Made by a program: the position numbers and the translations under genes
Notes under the pieces: model-generated
Database searches by the model: none
What the model was told of the DNA's origin: nothing
Seen by the model: the letters and a program-made list of their open reading frames with translations, nothing else
Shown: in pieces, positions 55,375-64,000 of the stretch
Numbering within the stretch: the first letter of the stretch is position 1
Layout of the letters: each line of letters starts with the position of its first letter
Origin: Bog-756 sp963831535
Lineage (GTDB): Bacteria; Actinomycetota; Acidimicrobiia; Acidimicrobiales; RAAP-2
Assembly: GCA_963831535.1 (NCBI GenBank)
Contig: CAWHQP010000008.1
Span: forward strand, 186,001-250,000
Reading direction: 5' to 3'
DNA: 64,000 bases

Positions 55375-56370
55375 ATGTCCGAATTACGATCAACCGACCC
55401 GCCAGTGACCGAACCCCTCCGAGCCGAGCGTGGCGGCATGCTGCACGGTATCCCGCGGGTGGCGATCACGGCCATGTGCCTGGCCATCGCACTGGTGATG
55501 GCCGCTTGCTCGACGGACGGCCCGACGTCGGGGCCAGCGTCGAGCACATCGGGACATGGGGTCATCCAGGTGGTGGCGGCCGAGAACTTTTGGGGGAGCA
55601 TCGCCAGCCAACTGGGAGGTGACCACGTCCACGTCGTGAGTATCATTACCAATCCGAACACCGATCCCCACTCCTACGAGCCCACCGCGGCCGATGCGCG
55701 TGCCGTGGCCGGAGCCCAGATGGTCATCGAGAACGGGATCGGCTACGACCCCTGGGCCGGGCAACTGCTGTCGGCTGATCCGTCGTCGATCGTGGCCCTC
55801 GACGTCGGCACCCTGCTCGGAGTACCAGACGGATCGAACCCCCACCGCTGGTACAACCCCGCCAACGTGAGGTCGGTGATCCGCCAGATGACCTCGGACT
55901 ATCAGAAGCTCGATCCGGCGAACAGGTCCTACTTCAGTGACCTCGAGCGACGGTTCGAGACGGTGGGCCTGGCCAACTACGACGCCACCATCGCCGCCAT
56001 CCGGACGAAGTACCGGGGCACGCCGGTCGGGGCATCGGAGTCGATCTTTTCCATGTTGGCCCCGTCGCTCGGTCTCGACCTCATCACGCCGCCTTCCTTC
56101 CTGAAGGCCATCAGCGAGGGCACCGATGTCTCCGTCGCCGACAAGGAGACCATCGACGCCCAGATCCGGGACCACCGAATCAAGATTTACGTCTACAACA
56201 GCCAGAACGTGACACCGGACGTGCAGGCCCAACTCCAAGAGGTCAGGGCCGAGCACATCCCCTATGCGACCATCACCGAGACCCTCCAACCGGCGAGTAC
56301 CACCTACCAGGCCTGGCAGACCAGGCAGCTTCTCAGTATCGAAGCGGCATTGGCCCGATCCGGTGCCTGA
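55375..56370 (+). CDS. znuA: metal ABC transporter substrate-binding lipoprotein (ZnuA/MntC-like)
   Basis: 331 residues from ATG 55375, with AAGGAG eight bases upstream. The lipobox is ALVMAACS, so Cys45 is lipidated outside the membrane. Cluster A-I metal-binding fold: VVAAENFWGSIASQLGGD, NTDPHSYEP with a ligand His, NPHRWYNPANV with another His, and SIFSMLAPSLG. There is no long His/Asp-rich loop, so Zn or Mn cannot be told apart by sequence; the Zur-like operator and the Zur-type regulator favour zinc. Confidence 0.87.
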   Translation: MSELRSTDPPVTEPLRAERGGMLHGIPRVAITAMCLAIALVMAACSTDGPTSGPASSTSGHGVIQVVAAENFWGSIASQLGGDHVHVVSIITNPNTDPHSYEPTAADARAVAGAQMVIENGIGYDPWAGQLLSADPSSIVALDVGTLLGVPDGSNPHRWYNPANVRSVIRQMTSDYQKLDPANRSYFSDLERRFETVGLANYDATIAAIRTKYRGTPVGASESIFSMLAPSLGLDLITPPSFLKAISEGTDVSVADKETIDAQIRDHRIKIYVYNSQNVTPDVQAQLQEVRAEHIPYATITETLQPASTTYQAWQTRQLLSIEAALARSGA

Positions 56371-57242
56371 ACCCGCCGGCCATCCCGGGCCTGAGGGTGA
56401 CCTGGCCTCGGTGCCCGCGGTGGTACTCACCGACGCTGCGGTGCGCCTCGGGGGCCGGATGGTGTGGTCACACGTGAGTCTCGAGGTTGGGTCCGGACAG
56501 TTCATCGCCGTGCTCGGCCCGAACGGGGTGGGCAAATCGACCCTCATCAAGGCGGTGCTGGGCATCGCTGCCCCTGGCCGAGGGGCGACTGTCGGTACTG
56601 GGCCGCGAACCGGGCGAGGCGGGTGCGGAGATCGGTTACCTTCCCCAGCGACGCAGCTTCGACCCCAGCCTTCGGATCCGGGGCATCGACGTCGTGCGTC
56701 TGGGCAGCGACGGCGACCGGTGGGGGCTGCCCCTACCGGGTGGATCGTCACTCTTCGCCGGGGGCAGGCAGCGCCGTCAACGGGTGGACGAGGTGATCGA
56801 ACTGGTCGGGGCCACCGCCTATGCCCACCGACCGATCGGCCAGGTGTCCGGCGGGGAGCAGCAACGGCTGCTCATCGCCCAGGCCCTGGTGCGCCGGCCC
56901 CGCATGCTGCTGCTGGACGAGCCCCTCGACAGCCTGGATCTTCCCAATCAGGCGTCGGTGGCCGCGCTGATCTCGGACATCAGCGATGAGTTCGGCATCA
57001 CCGTGCTGATCGTGGCCCACGACGTGAATCCGATCGTCTCGTATCTCGACGGGGTGGTCTACGTGGCCCGCGGCGGTGCCGTCTGCGGCCCGCCCGACGA
57101 GGTCATCACCTCAGAGACGCTGACCGCGCTGTACGAGACGCCCATCGAGGTCCTGCGGACGTCCGACGGTCAGATGGTGGTGGTCGGGCAGCCCGAGGCA
57201 CCGTCCCACCACGCCGACCGACACACGGGCCACCGTCCACGG
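56363..57242 (+). CDS. znuC: metal ABC transporter ATP-binding protein (one frameshift near 56570)
   Basis: Starts GTG 56363, overlapping the binding-protein stop by eight bases. Walker A GPNGVGKSTLIKAVLGIA is in the first frame. After a shift near 56570 the other parts follow: GYLPQRRSFDPSLRIRGIDV, signature VSGGEQQRLLIAQALVRRP, Walker B MLLLDEPLDSLD and switch His in VAHDVNPI. The shifted frame runs on without a stop into the permease. I end the gene before the permease ATG at 57243, where a TGA in another frame (57244) would give the usual ATGA overlap. Confidence 0.82.
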
Positions 57243-58239
57243 ATGACTCCGGCCACCCTCATGGTGTCGGCCACCGCCTTGTCCGGCGGGCCCGAGCTGG
57301 GAACGTCGTCGACCGACATCCATCAGATGCTGGCGCTCCACTTCATGGTCAACGCCTTCCGGGCCGGAACCATCGTGGCCCTCGTCGCCGCGGCCGTAGG
57401 TTGGTTCATGGTGCTCCGGCGCCAGAGCTTCGCCGGCCACACCCTGGCCGTGGTGTCGTTTCCCGGGGCGGCCGGGGCCATCTGGCTGGGCGTCAGCGCC
57501 ACCGCCGGCTACTTCGCCGGGAGCATCGTGGCGGCGCTGGTGATCGCCATGGTGCCGCGGTCGCCGTCGGGCCGTGAGCGGAGCGAGGAGTCGGCGGTCA
57601 TCGGCACGGTGCAGGCCTTCGCCCTGGCCTGCGGAGTCCTGTTCGTGAGCCTGTACGGGGGGTTTCTCGACAGCCTCACCGGACTGCTGTTCGGCACCTT
57701 CCTCGGGATCTCCGACAGCCAGGTCGTGACCCTGGCCGTGGTGGCCGCAGGCGGTCCTGGTCGCGCTGGCCGTGCATGGCCCGACCGCTGTTCTTCGCCA
57801 CCGTGGACAGTGACGTGGCCGCGGCCCGGGGGGTGCCGGTGCGGGGGCTGTCGGTGGCCTTCCTCGTGCTGTTGGGATGCGCGGCCGCCGAGGTCAGCCA
57901 GATCACCGGTGCCCTACTGGTCTTCGCCCTGCTGGTCATGCCGGCCGCCGCGGCCCAGCAGATCACCGTCCGACCGGCCCTGAGCATCGTGCTCACGGTG
58001 GTGCTCTGCGCTGCTCACCACCTGGGTCGTCGCTGGCGGTGGCCTTCTATTCGGTCTATCCGGTGGGCTTCTACGTGGCGACCATCGGGTTCGCCATCTA
58101 CGTCTCGGCTGCAGGAGGGCGGGCCCTGGCTTCCTGGCTCGGCACCCGGGCACCCCACACCCACCGGGATGCCCGGGGTTCGGGCAGGGCCACCGGTCCG
58201 GACGCGGCGGACCTGGCCGGAGTGACGGCGGGGCCATGA
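57243..58239 (+). CDS. znuB: metal ABC transporter permease, first copy (two frameshifts)
   Basis: Family 3 (ZnuB/MntB) membrane protein with about eight helices: GTIVALVAAAVGWFMVLRR, QSFAGHTLAVVSFPGAAG, FALACGVLFVSLYGG. After a shift near 57750, MARPLFFATVDSDVAAARG and GALLVFALLVMPAAAAQQ follow. After a shift near 58020 it reads LAVAFYSVYPVGFYVATIG and ends at 58239. The open frame at its start is continuous with the ATPase gene, either a true fusion or an artefact. The stop overlaps the second permease start. Confidence 0.78.
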
Positions 58240-59175
58240 TCGCCACCCTCGATCCCTTCGTGGGCCTGGCCCACATGCTCGACCATCCCTTCCTCCGCTC
58301 GGCCTTCCTGGCCGGGACTGCCATCGCCCTGGCCGCGGGGCTGGTCGGCTACGTGGTGGTCCTACGGGGGCAGGTATTCACCGGCGACGCCCTGTCCCAC
58401 GTGGCCTTCACCGGAGCGCTGGCCGCCCTGGCCTTCGGGATCGACCTGCGGGCCGGGCTCTACGGGGCGTGCATCGTGTTCGCCGTGCTCATGGCCGCCC
58501 TCGGCCGTCGGGCCGCGGCCGACGACACCGTGATCGGCAGTGTGTTCGCCTGGGTCCTCGGTCTCGGCGCCCTGTTCCTGTCGATCTTCACCACCGTCGC
58601 AGAGCGGGACCGGTGCCGTCGGCTCCGACGCCGGGGTGAACGTCCTGTTCGGCTCGATCCTCGGGCTGTCGTCCTCCCAGGCCCTGAGCGACGCTCATGG
58701 TCGCCCTCGGGGTCGTGGTGGTCTTCGTGGTCATCGGCCGGCCCCTGATCTTCGCCAGCCTCGACGAGGGCGTGGCCGTCAGCCCGGGGCGTGCCGGTGC
58801 GGGTCCTCGGCTACGTCTTCTTCGTTCTCCTGGGCATCACCGCCGGGCGTGGCCACCCAGGCCGTCGGGGCACTGCTGCTGTTGGGACTGGTGGCCGCAC
58901 CGGCCGGGGCGAGCCAGCGGATGACGTCGCGCCCGTTCGTCGCCGTCTGGCTGTCCGCCGGGATCGCCGTGGCGTCGGTGTGGATCGGTCTCACCCTGGC
59001 CTACCTGGCGCCCCGGGTACCGCCCAGTTTCGGGATCGTGGCCGTGGCCACGGCCGCCTACCTGGTGAGCATCGCGGTGACGTCGGATCGTGGCTGGAGC
59101 CCGAGACGGCGCAGCCCTCTGCCCGGGTCCACCCCCAGAACCACGGGACTCCGAACGGACCTCCGTGGTGCGTGA
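58236..59175 (+). CDS. metal ABC transporter permease, second copy (about four frameshifts)
   Basis: A second ZnuB-type permease: HPFLRSAFLAGTAIALAAG, VVLRGQVFTGDALSHVAFTG, GSVFAWVLGLGALFLSIF. Short pieces in other frames follow (GVNVLFGSILGLSSSQAL, MVALGVVVVFVVIGRPL, LGYVFFVLLGITAG), then VGALLLLGLVAAPAGASQ and VASVWIGLTLAYLAPRVP to 59175. Shifts are near 58612, 58690, 58785 and 58852. Together with the first permease it may form the heterodimeric membrane part, or the copies may serve different metals. Confidence 0.77.
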
Positions 59176-59239
59176 ACGGGCTCCGGGCCGGTCACTCGAC
59201 GTCCCGGGGACGGCCGGCGGAGGTCGTAGTGTTGAGGGC

Positions 59240-59693
59240 ATGACCACCGCCCCGATCGGTCCACGAACAGGTCGCCCTGCGCCTGGCTGGCCACGAGCAG
59301 CGCTACACGCCGGTGCGGCGGTCGCTGGTGGCTACCCTGGCCGAGGCCGGCCGGCCGCTGTCCATCCCCGAGATCCTGGCTTCGAACCGGGAGCTGCCTC
59401 AGTCCAGCGCCTACCGCAACATCACCGCCCTCATCGAGGCCGGTGTGGTGCGCCGGGTCACCGGCGTCGACGACCACGGCCGTTTCGAACTGGCCGAGGA
59501 ACTGGCCGGTCACCACCACCACCTGGCCTGCGGACGGTGCGGCAAGGTCGAGGACGTGGCCCCGTCGGCTCGGCTGGAACGGGCCATGGCCGAGGCGGCG
59601 CGGGTGGTGTCCGAGGAGCACGGGTATGAGGTCACCGACCACCAGTTCGACCTGGTCGGGCTCTGTCCCGCCTGTCGTCGGACGGGCACCTGA
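59240..59693 (+). CDS. zur: Fur/Zur-family metal-dependent regulator (one frameshift near 59265)
   Basis: About 151 residues when ATG 59240 is joined, through one shift near 59265, to HEQRYTPVRRSLVATLAEAG. The winged helix reads PLSIPEILASNRELPQSSAY. The metal and dimer regions are GHHHHLACGRCGKVEDVAP with a CxxC, and GLCPACRRTG with the second CxxC (structural zinc). Encoded at the end of the zinc importer cluster, so probably the zinc sensor Zur rather than iron Fur; the operator at 55301 is its likely target. Confidence 0.87.
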
Positions 59694-59857
59694 CCTGTCC
59701 CTCGACGGCTCTCCTGGGGACGGGGACGGCCCCGGGGCCCGCGGGTATGGGATCGACCGAGATGCCCGGTACCGAACTACCCCGGGGGCGACGCGCACGG
59801 TAGGGTCAGCCCGCACCAGTGGGGGATCCTGAGCGACCAGACCGAGAGGAAGCCACC

Positions 59858-61282
59858 ATGACCAGCGGGACCACCGGAATTACCGGCGCCACCAACGAGA
59901 CTCGCACCGAGACCGACAGCATGGGGGCCATCGAGGTTCCGGCCGACCGGTACTGGGGGGCCCAGACGGCCCGCTCGCTCCATCACTTCCCCATCGGGGA
60001 CGACAGGATGCCGAAGCCCCTCATCCGGGCCATCGGGGTCCTGAAGGAGGCATCGGCCCAGGTCAACGCCGACTTGGGCAAGATGTCCCCGGAGAAGTCG
60101 GCACTGATCATCGCCGCCGCCCGGGAGGTGTCCGACGGCAAGCTCGACGACCAGTTCCCGCTTTCGCGTGTGGCAGACCGGGAGCGGCACCCAGTCCAAT
60201 ATGAATGCCAACGAGGTCATCTCCAACCGGGCCATCGAAATGGCCGGCGGGGTCCTCGGCTCGAAGGAGCCGGTCCACCCCAACGACGACGTCAACATGT
60301 CCCAGTCGTCCAACGACACCTTCCCGACGGCCATGCACATCGCCGCGGTGGAGGAGATCACCCATCGGCTGATCCCGGCCATCCGCACCCTGCGGAACGC
60401 GCTCCAGGCCAAGGTCGAGGCCTACGCCGGCATCACCAAGATCGGTCGTACCCACCTGATGGACGCCGTGCCGCTCACCCTCGGCCAGGAGTTCTCGCGG
60501 TTACGTCGCCCAGCTCGATGCCGACCTCCGGCGCATCGAGCTCGACGCTCGACGACCTCTACGAACTGGCCGCCGGGGGGACGGCGGTGGGTACGGGCCT
60601 CAACACCCACCCCGAATTCGGAACCCGGGTGGCCTCGGCCATCGCCGAGCTGACCGGACTGCCCTTCGTCACCGCCCCCAACAAGTTCGCCGCCCTGGCC
60701 GCCCACGACGCCCTGATCCAGACCAGTGGGGCGCTGCGCACCACGGCGGCCTCGTTGATCAAGATCGCCGACGATCTTCGCTGGCTGGGTTCGGGGCCCC
60801 GCAGTGGGCTCGGGGAGCTCAACCTGCCCGAGAACGAGCCGGGCTCCTCCATCATGCCCGGCAAGGTCAATCCCACCCAGAGCGAAGCGATGATCATGGT
60901 GTGCATCCAGGTCTACGGGAACGATGCCGCCGTGGCCATGGCTGGGGCCCGGGGCAACCTGGAGCTCAACGTGTGCAAGCCGGTCATCATCCACAACGTG
61001 CTCCACTCGGTGCAGCTGCTGACCGAGGCCTCCCTGGCCTTCACCCGGTTCTGCGTGGACGGCCTCGAACCCAACGAGGCCCGCATCCGCCAACACCTGG
61101 AGAACTCGCTGATGCTGGTGACCGCCCTCAATCCCCTCATCGGCTACGACAAGGCCGCCGAGGTGGCCAAGAAGGCCCACAAGGAGGGCAGCACGCTCCG
61201 GGATTCGGCGCTGGCCCTCGGCTACCTGACCGGTGAGCAGTTCGACGAGGCGGTGCGTCCGGAGTCGATGACCCACCCCTGA
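59858..61282 (+). CDS. fumC: class II fumarate hydratase (about three frameshifts)
   Basis: Converts fumarate to malate in the TCA cycle. ATG 59858 with GAGAGGA upstream. Order of pieces: ADRYWGAQTARSLHHFPIGD in the first frame; WQTGSGTQSNMNANEV, MSQSSNDTFPTAMHIA and KIGRTHLMDAVPLTL in the second; GYVAQLDADLRRIEL in the third; back to the first with LDDLYELAAGGTAVGTG, the signature GSSIMPGKVNPTQSE and the C-terminus. Shifts are near 60165, 60498 and 60545. About 475 residues, complete when joined. Confidence 0.85.
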   Translation: MTSGTTGITGATNETRTETDSMGAIEVPADRYWGAQTARSLHHFPIGDDRMPKPLIRAIGVLKEASAQVNADLGKMSPEKSALIIAAAREVSDGKLDDQFPLSRVADRERHPVQYECQRGHLQPGHRNGRRGPRLEGAGPPQRRRQHVPVVQRHLPDGHAHRRGGGDHPSADPGHPHPAERAPGQGRGLRRHHQDRSYPPDGRRAAHPRPGVLAVTSPSSMPTSGASSSTLDDLYELAAGGTAVGTGLNTHPEFGTRVASAIAELTGLPFVTAPNKFAALAAHDALIQTSGALRTTAASLIKIADDLRWLGSGPRSGLGELNLPENEPGSSIMPGKVNPTQSEAMIMVCIQVYGNDAAVAMAGARGNLELNVCKPVIIHNVLHSVQLLTEASLAFTRFCVDGLEPNEARIRQHLENSLMLVTALNPLIGYDKAAEVAKKAHKEGSTLRDSALALGYLTGEQFDEAVRPESMTHP

Positions 61283-61362
61283 GGTACCGGGACCTCGGTG
61301 GGCCCACCCAAGGGGACCGGCGCGTTCCGCGGGGTGGGGGAGACCGTCCCCAGCCGGGGAGT

Positions 61363-61401
61363 GACCGCCGGCCGCGACCGCCGGCCGCGCACCGCCGGCG
61401 G
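61363..61401. repeat. 13-bp imperfect tandem repeat
   Basis: GACCGCCGGCCGC at 61363-61375 is repeated at 61376-61388 and, imperfectly, at 61389-61401. It lies in the 278-base gap between fumC and the P450 gene. A perfect palindrome GGTGGGCCCACC at 61297-61308, just after the fumC stop, may be part of its termination. A TATACT hexamer near 61462 could be a -10 for the P450 gene. Confidence 0.45.
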
Positions 61402-61560
61402 GGCGCTGTAGGCATCGATCCAGCCGGGCGTCCAGCTGACGCCTCGTCAGATGGTGGGCCTATACTTCGCCGTGGATCCGGGCCGTCGACGAGGGGGCCC
61501 GGCACGGTGCACTCGAGTCGTAGCGTGTTGTCCGGCTCGCGATCAGGGAGAGAGGGTTCC

Positions 61561-62773
61561 ATGGCCACACCGCCCGCCGGCATGAGCATCGGGTTGACCG
61601 ACGGCACCTTCTATGCCGGCGATCCCTTTCCGGCGTTTGCGTGGATGCGGGAGCATGCCCCGGCCTACTTCGACGAGTCCGCCGGGGTGTGGGGGATCTC
61701 CCGCTACGCCGACGTCAAGGAGATCTCGAAGGATCCTGAGACCTTCTCCAACGCCGGTGGGATCCGACCTGACGGGTTTCCCCTGCCCATGATGATCGAG
61801 ACCGATGCCCCCGAGCACTTCCGCCGCCGCCGGCTGGTCAGCGAGGGCTTCACCCCTCGGCGGATCCGGGAGAGCGAGGAGGGGATCCGGGCCGTCTGTG
61901 ACGCAATCATCGACCGGGTGTGCGAGACCGGCTCGGCCGATTTCGTTCGGGACATCGCCGCCCCCCTCCCCATGATCGTCATCGGCGACATGCTGGGCGT
62001 GGCTCCCGAGGACCGTGACGACCTCCTCCGTTGGTCCGACGACATGTTGAAGTCACTGGGTGCACCTGATCCCGGTGCCGCTGGACAAGGCCATGGTGGC
62101 CGCCGTGGAGTACGCCGAGTACATCACCGCCGTGGCCGAGCAGCGGAGGCGGGACGACCAGTCCGCTGACCTGATCGGGACCCTGGTCCACGCCGAGATC
62201 GACGGCAACCGACTCGACCACGATTCGATCATCTACGAGTCGCTGCTCATCCTCATCGGGGGGGACGAGACCACCCGCCATGTGATCAGCGGGGGAATGT
62301 ACGAACTGCTCCGCCATCCCGAGCAGATGAAGGCGCTGGCTAGCGACCGGTCGTTGTTGCCCGCCGCCGTGGAGGAGATGCTCCGGTGGGTCTCGCCCAT
62401 CAAGAACATGGCCCGCACCATGACCAGGGACGTGGAACTCCACGGGGAGACCCTGCACCAGGGGGAGAAGCTCCTGTTGCTCTACCCCTCGGCCAACCGT
62501 GACGAGCGGGTCTTCGATGCACCCGAGGTATTCGACATCACGCGGACGCCCAACGACCACATCGCCTTCGGTTTCGGCTCGCACTTCTGTCTGGGCAACC
62601 GGTTGGCCCGAATGGAGCTGACGGTCATGTTCGACCGCCTGCTCGACCGACTGCCCGACCTGGCCCTGGCCGACGACCGGCCCCTGCCCACGCGGGCGGC
62701 CAACTTCGTCTCCGGCTACGAGACCATGCCCGTGGTGTTCACGCCGACAGCCCCGGTCGGAGCATCGGTGTAG
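61561..62773 (+). CDS. cytochrome P450 (one frameshift near 62070)
   Basis: About 404 residues if joined. N-terminal FYAGDPFPAFAWMREHAPAY and GDMLGVAPEDRDDLL are in the first frame. From about 62070 the second frame reads the I-helix LLILIGGDETTRHVISGGM, the ExxR region (AAVEEMLRW, with the Arg later) and the heme loop FGFGSHFCLGNRLARMEL with the axial Cys. Typical soluble actinobacterial P450, perhaps of the steroid/fatty-acid hydroxylase (CYP125/124/142) kind; no redox partner gene is adjacent. GGGAGAGAGG precedes the ATG. Confidence 0.83.
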
Positions 62774-63061
62774 ATGGCCCGTCCCGTTCTGGCCGACGCC
62801 GACGTGATCGCCGCCCTGTCCTCCGACGACGGTCCGGCGTGGCACCTGATCGCCGGCAAGTTGATCAAGACGGTGGTGTGCGACGACTTCGTGGCGGCAC
62901 TGGCGTTCGTGGGCGAGGTGGGAAGGTTGGCCGAGGAGGCCAATCACCATCCCGACATCGACATCCGCTACGACCGGGTCTCGTTGGCCCTCATGACCCA
63001 TGACTCGGACGGGATCACCCAGGCCGACCTGGACCTGGCCCGGGCCATCGACGGACTCTGA
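62774..63061 (+). CDS. pterin-4a-carbinolamine dehydratase
   Basis: 95 residues, starting at the base after the P450 stop. The active-site motif NHHPDIDIRYDRVSLALMTH has the two His of the E-x-x-H-H-P family signature, and the fold ends GITQADLDLARAID. Normally recycles the pterin cofactor of aromatic amino acid hydroxylases; many bacteria carry it without such an enzyme and a function in transcription or other pathways is possible. Confidence 0.92.
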   Translation: MARPVLADADVIAALSSDDGPAWHLIAGKLIKTVVCDDFVAALAFVGEVGRLAEEANHHPDIDIRYDRVSLALMTHDSDGITQADLDLARAIDGL

Positions 63062-63094
63062 CCGCACCGGTCCGGCGTGGGAGCCCACTGGTGC

Positions 63095-63508
63095 TCAGGA
63101 GCGGAAAACAGTGTGCCCCGCCGCGGCGAGGGCGGCCACCGCGTCGTCAAGGGCCCCGGCTCGCACCAGCACGTGGTCGGTGTCGTAGCTCGACAGCACG
63201 AAGACACTGATCCCGGCACGGGCCAGCGGCACCGTCAGGGCGGCCACCACCCCGACCAGGGCGAAGTCCATCGGGCCGGCCACGCTGAAGGCACGCCATC
63301 CGCGCTCGGCCCGGCTGTCGTCGGGGGCCAGGTCCTCCCGGCAGACCACCGACCGTTCGCCGCCCGGGCCGGATGCTGAGGAATGACCCGTGGTGGTACC
63401 GACGGATACGGCGGAGAAGAGCGACCCGTCCCCGGGGGGCAGCGGCCACGGTGCACCGTCGACCAGCCTCCAGACGGCCAGCGTCTCGGGCCGGACCCTC
63501 AGTTCCAC
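63095..63508 (-). CDS. ACT-domain (CASTOR/GATS-like) protein
   Basis: 137 residues. The C-terminal part is an ACT-like domain: WRAFSVAGPMDFALVGVVAA, then LARAGISVFVLSSYDTDHVL. The N-terminal part (ETLAVWRLVDGAPWPLPPGD) is typical of small amino-acid-binding ACT proteins. Probably a regulatory amino-acid sensor; partner unknown. The overlapping frames on the other strand are shadows. Confidence 0.8.
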   Translation of the reverse strand: MELRVRPETLAVWRLVDGAPWPLPPGDGSLFSAVSVGTTTGHSSASGPGGERSVVCREDLAPDDSRAERGWRAFSVAGPMDFALVGVVAALTVPLARAGISVFVLSSYDTDHVLVRAGALDDAVAALAAAGHTVFRS

Positions 63509-63600
63509 GGATCAGTCGGTGCGGTGGTGGTCGGTGTCAGGGACGGCCCGGTTGGCCGGGTCGTCCCTGACATCACCGAAGTACCCACCGCGGTCGTCCC

Positions 63601-64000
63601 TCAGCCCACTGGGAGGTCCCACAGCGGGAACCAGCGGTCGAGGTCGGCCTCGACGGTCAGATCGTCGCCCACCAGGCTCTTCAGCTTCAACTCCTCCTCG
63701 GTGTCCCGGCGTTCGTGCCCCTGGGGCACGAACGGGTAGAAGGTGCCCCGCTTGAACAGGTAGACGAGGAATGCCGTCGAGGGGAGCAGCTGTCCCGGAC
63801 CGGCCACCAGCTGGGGCATGCCGTCGGGACCGGATCCAGCCGGATCGGTGTCCGCTCCCGGGACGGTGGCGGGCAGATCGGCCAGTCCGAACACCGAGCA
63901 CAGGAGCTGGGGGCCCCAGCCGGAGTCCGACAGTGAGGAGTTCACCAGATGGATCCGGGTCACCAGCTGCTCGATGTCGGTGTCCTCCACCACCAGCCAG
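63601..64000 (-). CDS. PspA-associated protein PspAB-like, C-terminal part (5' end outside window)
   Basis: The frame continues past the window end, so only the C-terminal ~132 residues are here. VNSSLSDSGWGPQLLCSVFG, AFLVYLFKRGTFYPFVPQG, EEELKLKSLVGDDLTVEADL and RWFPLWDLP match the PspAB family encoded with actinobacterial PspA homologues and thought to take part in envelope-stress response. The PspA gene itself should lie beyond 64 kb. Confidence 0.8.
   Translation of the reverse strand, partial: WLVVEDTDIEQLVTRIHLVNSSLSDSGWGPQLLCSVFGLADLPATVPGADTDPAGSGPDGMPQLVAGPGQLLPSTAFLVYLFKRGTFYPFVPQGHERRDTEEELKLKSLVGDDLTVEADLDRWFPLWDLPVG

Overview
This window is a stretch of a high-GC Actinomycetota chromosome. 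The coding density, the many GTG starts with 4-base start/stop overlaps (ATGA or GTGA), the order coaD - SepIVA-like - DUF177 - rpmF and rnc - mutM - smc - ftsY - ffh - rpsP, a DUF2469 gene and several F420-type oxidoreductases all point that way. An Acidimicrobiia-like lineage is my inference; no rRNA or tRNA gene is visible here to settle it. I see no phage, transposase, insertion sequence or CRISPR array. Most of the window is core housekeeping sequence.

Layout. 0-4.9 kb: end of an alpha/beta hydrolase, a membrane-anchored MurF-like ligase, ddl, a PH-domain protein and galK. 5-10 kb: an alpha-methylacyl-CoA racemase, a stand-alone Lrp-type ligand domain, an MFS transporter (frameshifted) and GTP-dependent PEP carboxykinase. 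10-16 kb: thiL, an OmpR-type two-component pair, then a signalling block of universal stress protein, cyclic-nucleotide-binding protein and Crp/Fnr regulator, with a small coupled ORF and a perfect hairpin between the last two. 16-25 kb: rpmB, a DAK2/FakA-like kinase, recG, an EthD-like protein, rsmD, coaD, a SepIVA-like coiled coil, DUF177, rpmF and plsX. 25-30 kb: a patatin, a sugar porter, an acyl-CoA dehydrogenase, a group II truncated haemoglobin and an SDR. 30-37 kb: a four-gene minus-strand operon of two circularly permuted ATP-grasp proteins (one fused to an alpha-E domain), a free alpha-E protein and a transglutaminase. This is the most interesting and least understood system in the window. 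37-49.6 kb: acyl carrier protein, rnc, mutM, smc (with a long acidic tail), ftsY, ffh, rpsP, khpA, rimM, trmD, rplS, DUF2469 and yraN. 49.6-55.3 kb: a crotonase, an SRPBCC protein, a lower-GC patch with an unrecognised broken frame, an orphan pilin-like protein, two F420-type oxidoreductases and endonuclease IV. 55.3-59.7 kb: a zinc (or manganese) ABC importer with two permease genes, a Fur/Zur-family regulator as last gene and a Zur-like operator in front. 59.8-64 kb: fumarase, a cytochrome P450, pterin carbinolamine dehydratase, an ACT-domain protein and the end of a PspAB-like gene.

Data quality. At least 20 apparent single-base frameshifts break genes that should be intact. They are rare before 46.5 kb (murF-like and MFS genes) and dense at 46.5-48.3 kb (khpA, rimM, trmD) and 56.5-62.1 kb (zinc ABC genes, zur, fumC, P450). 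Because essential genes are hit repeatedly and each shift is compensated by a neighbouring frame that continues the same protein, I read them as sequence or assembly errors, not pseudogenes. I annotate each such gene as one CDS over its full span and give the approximate shift points.
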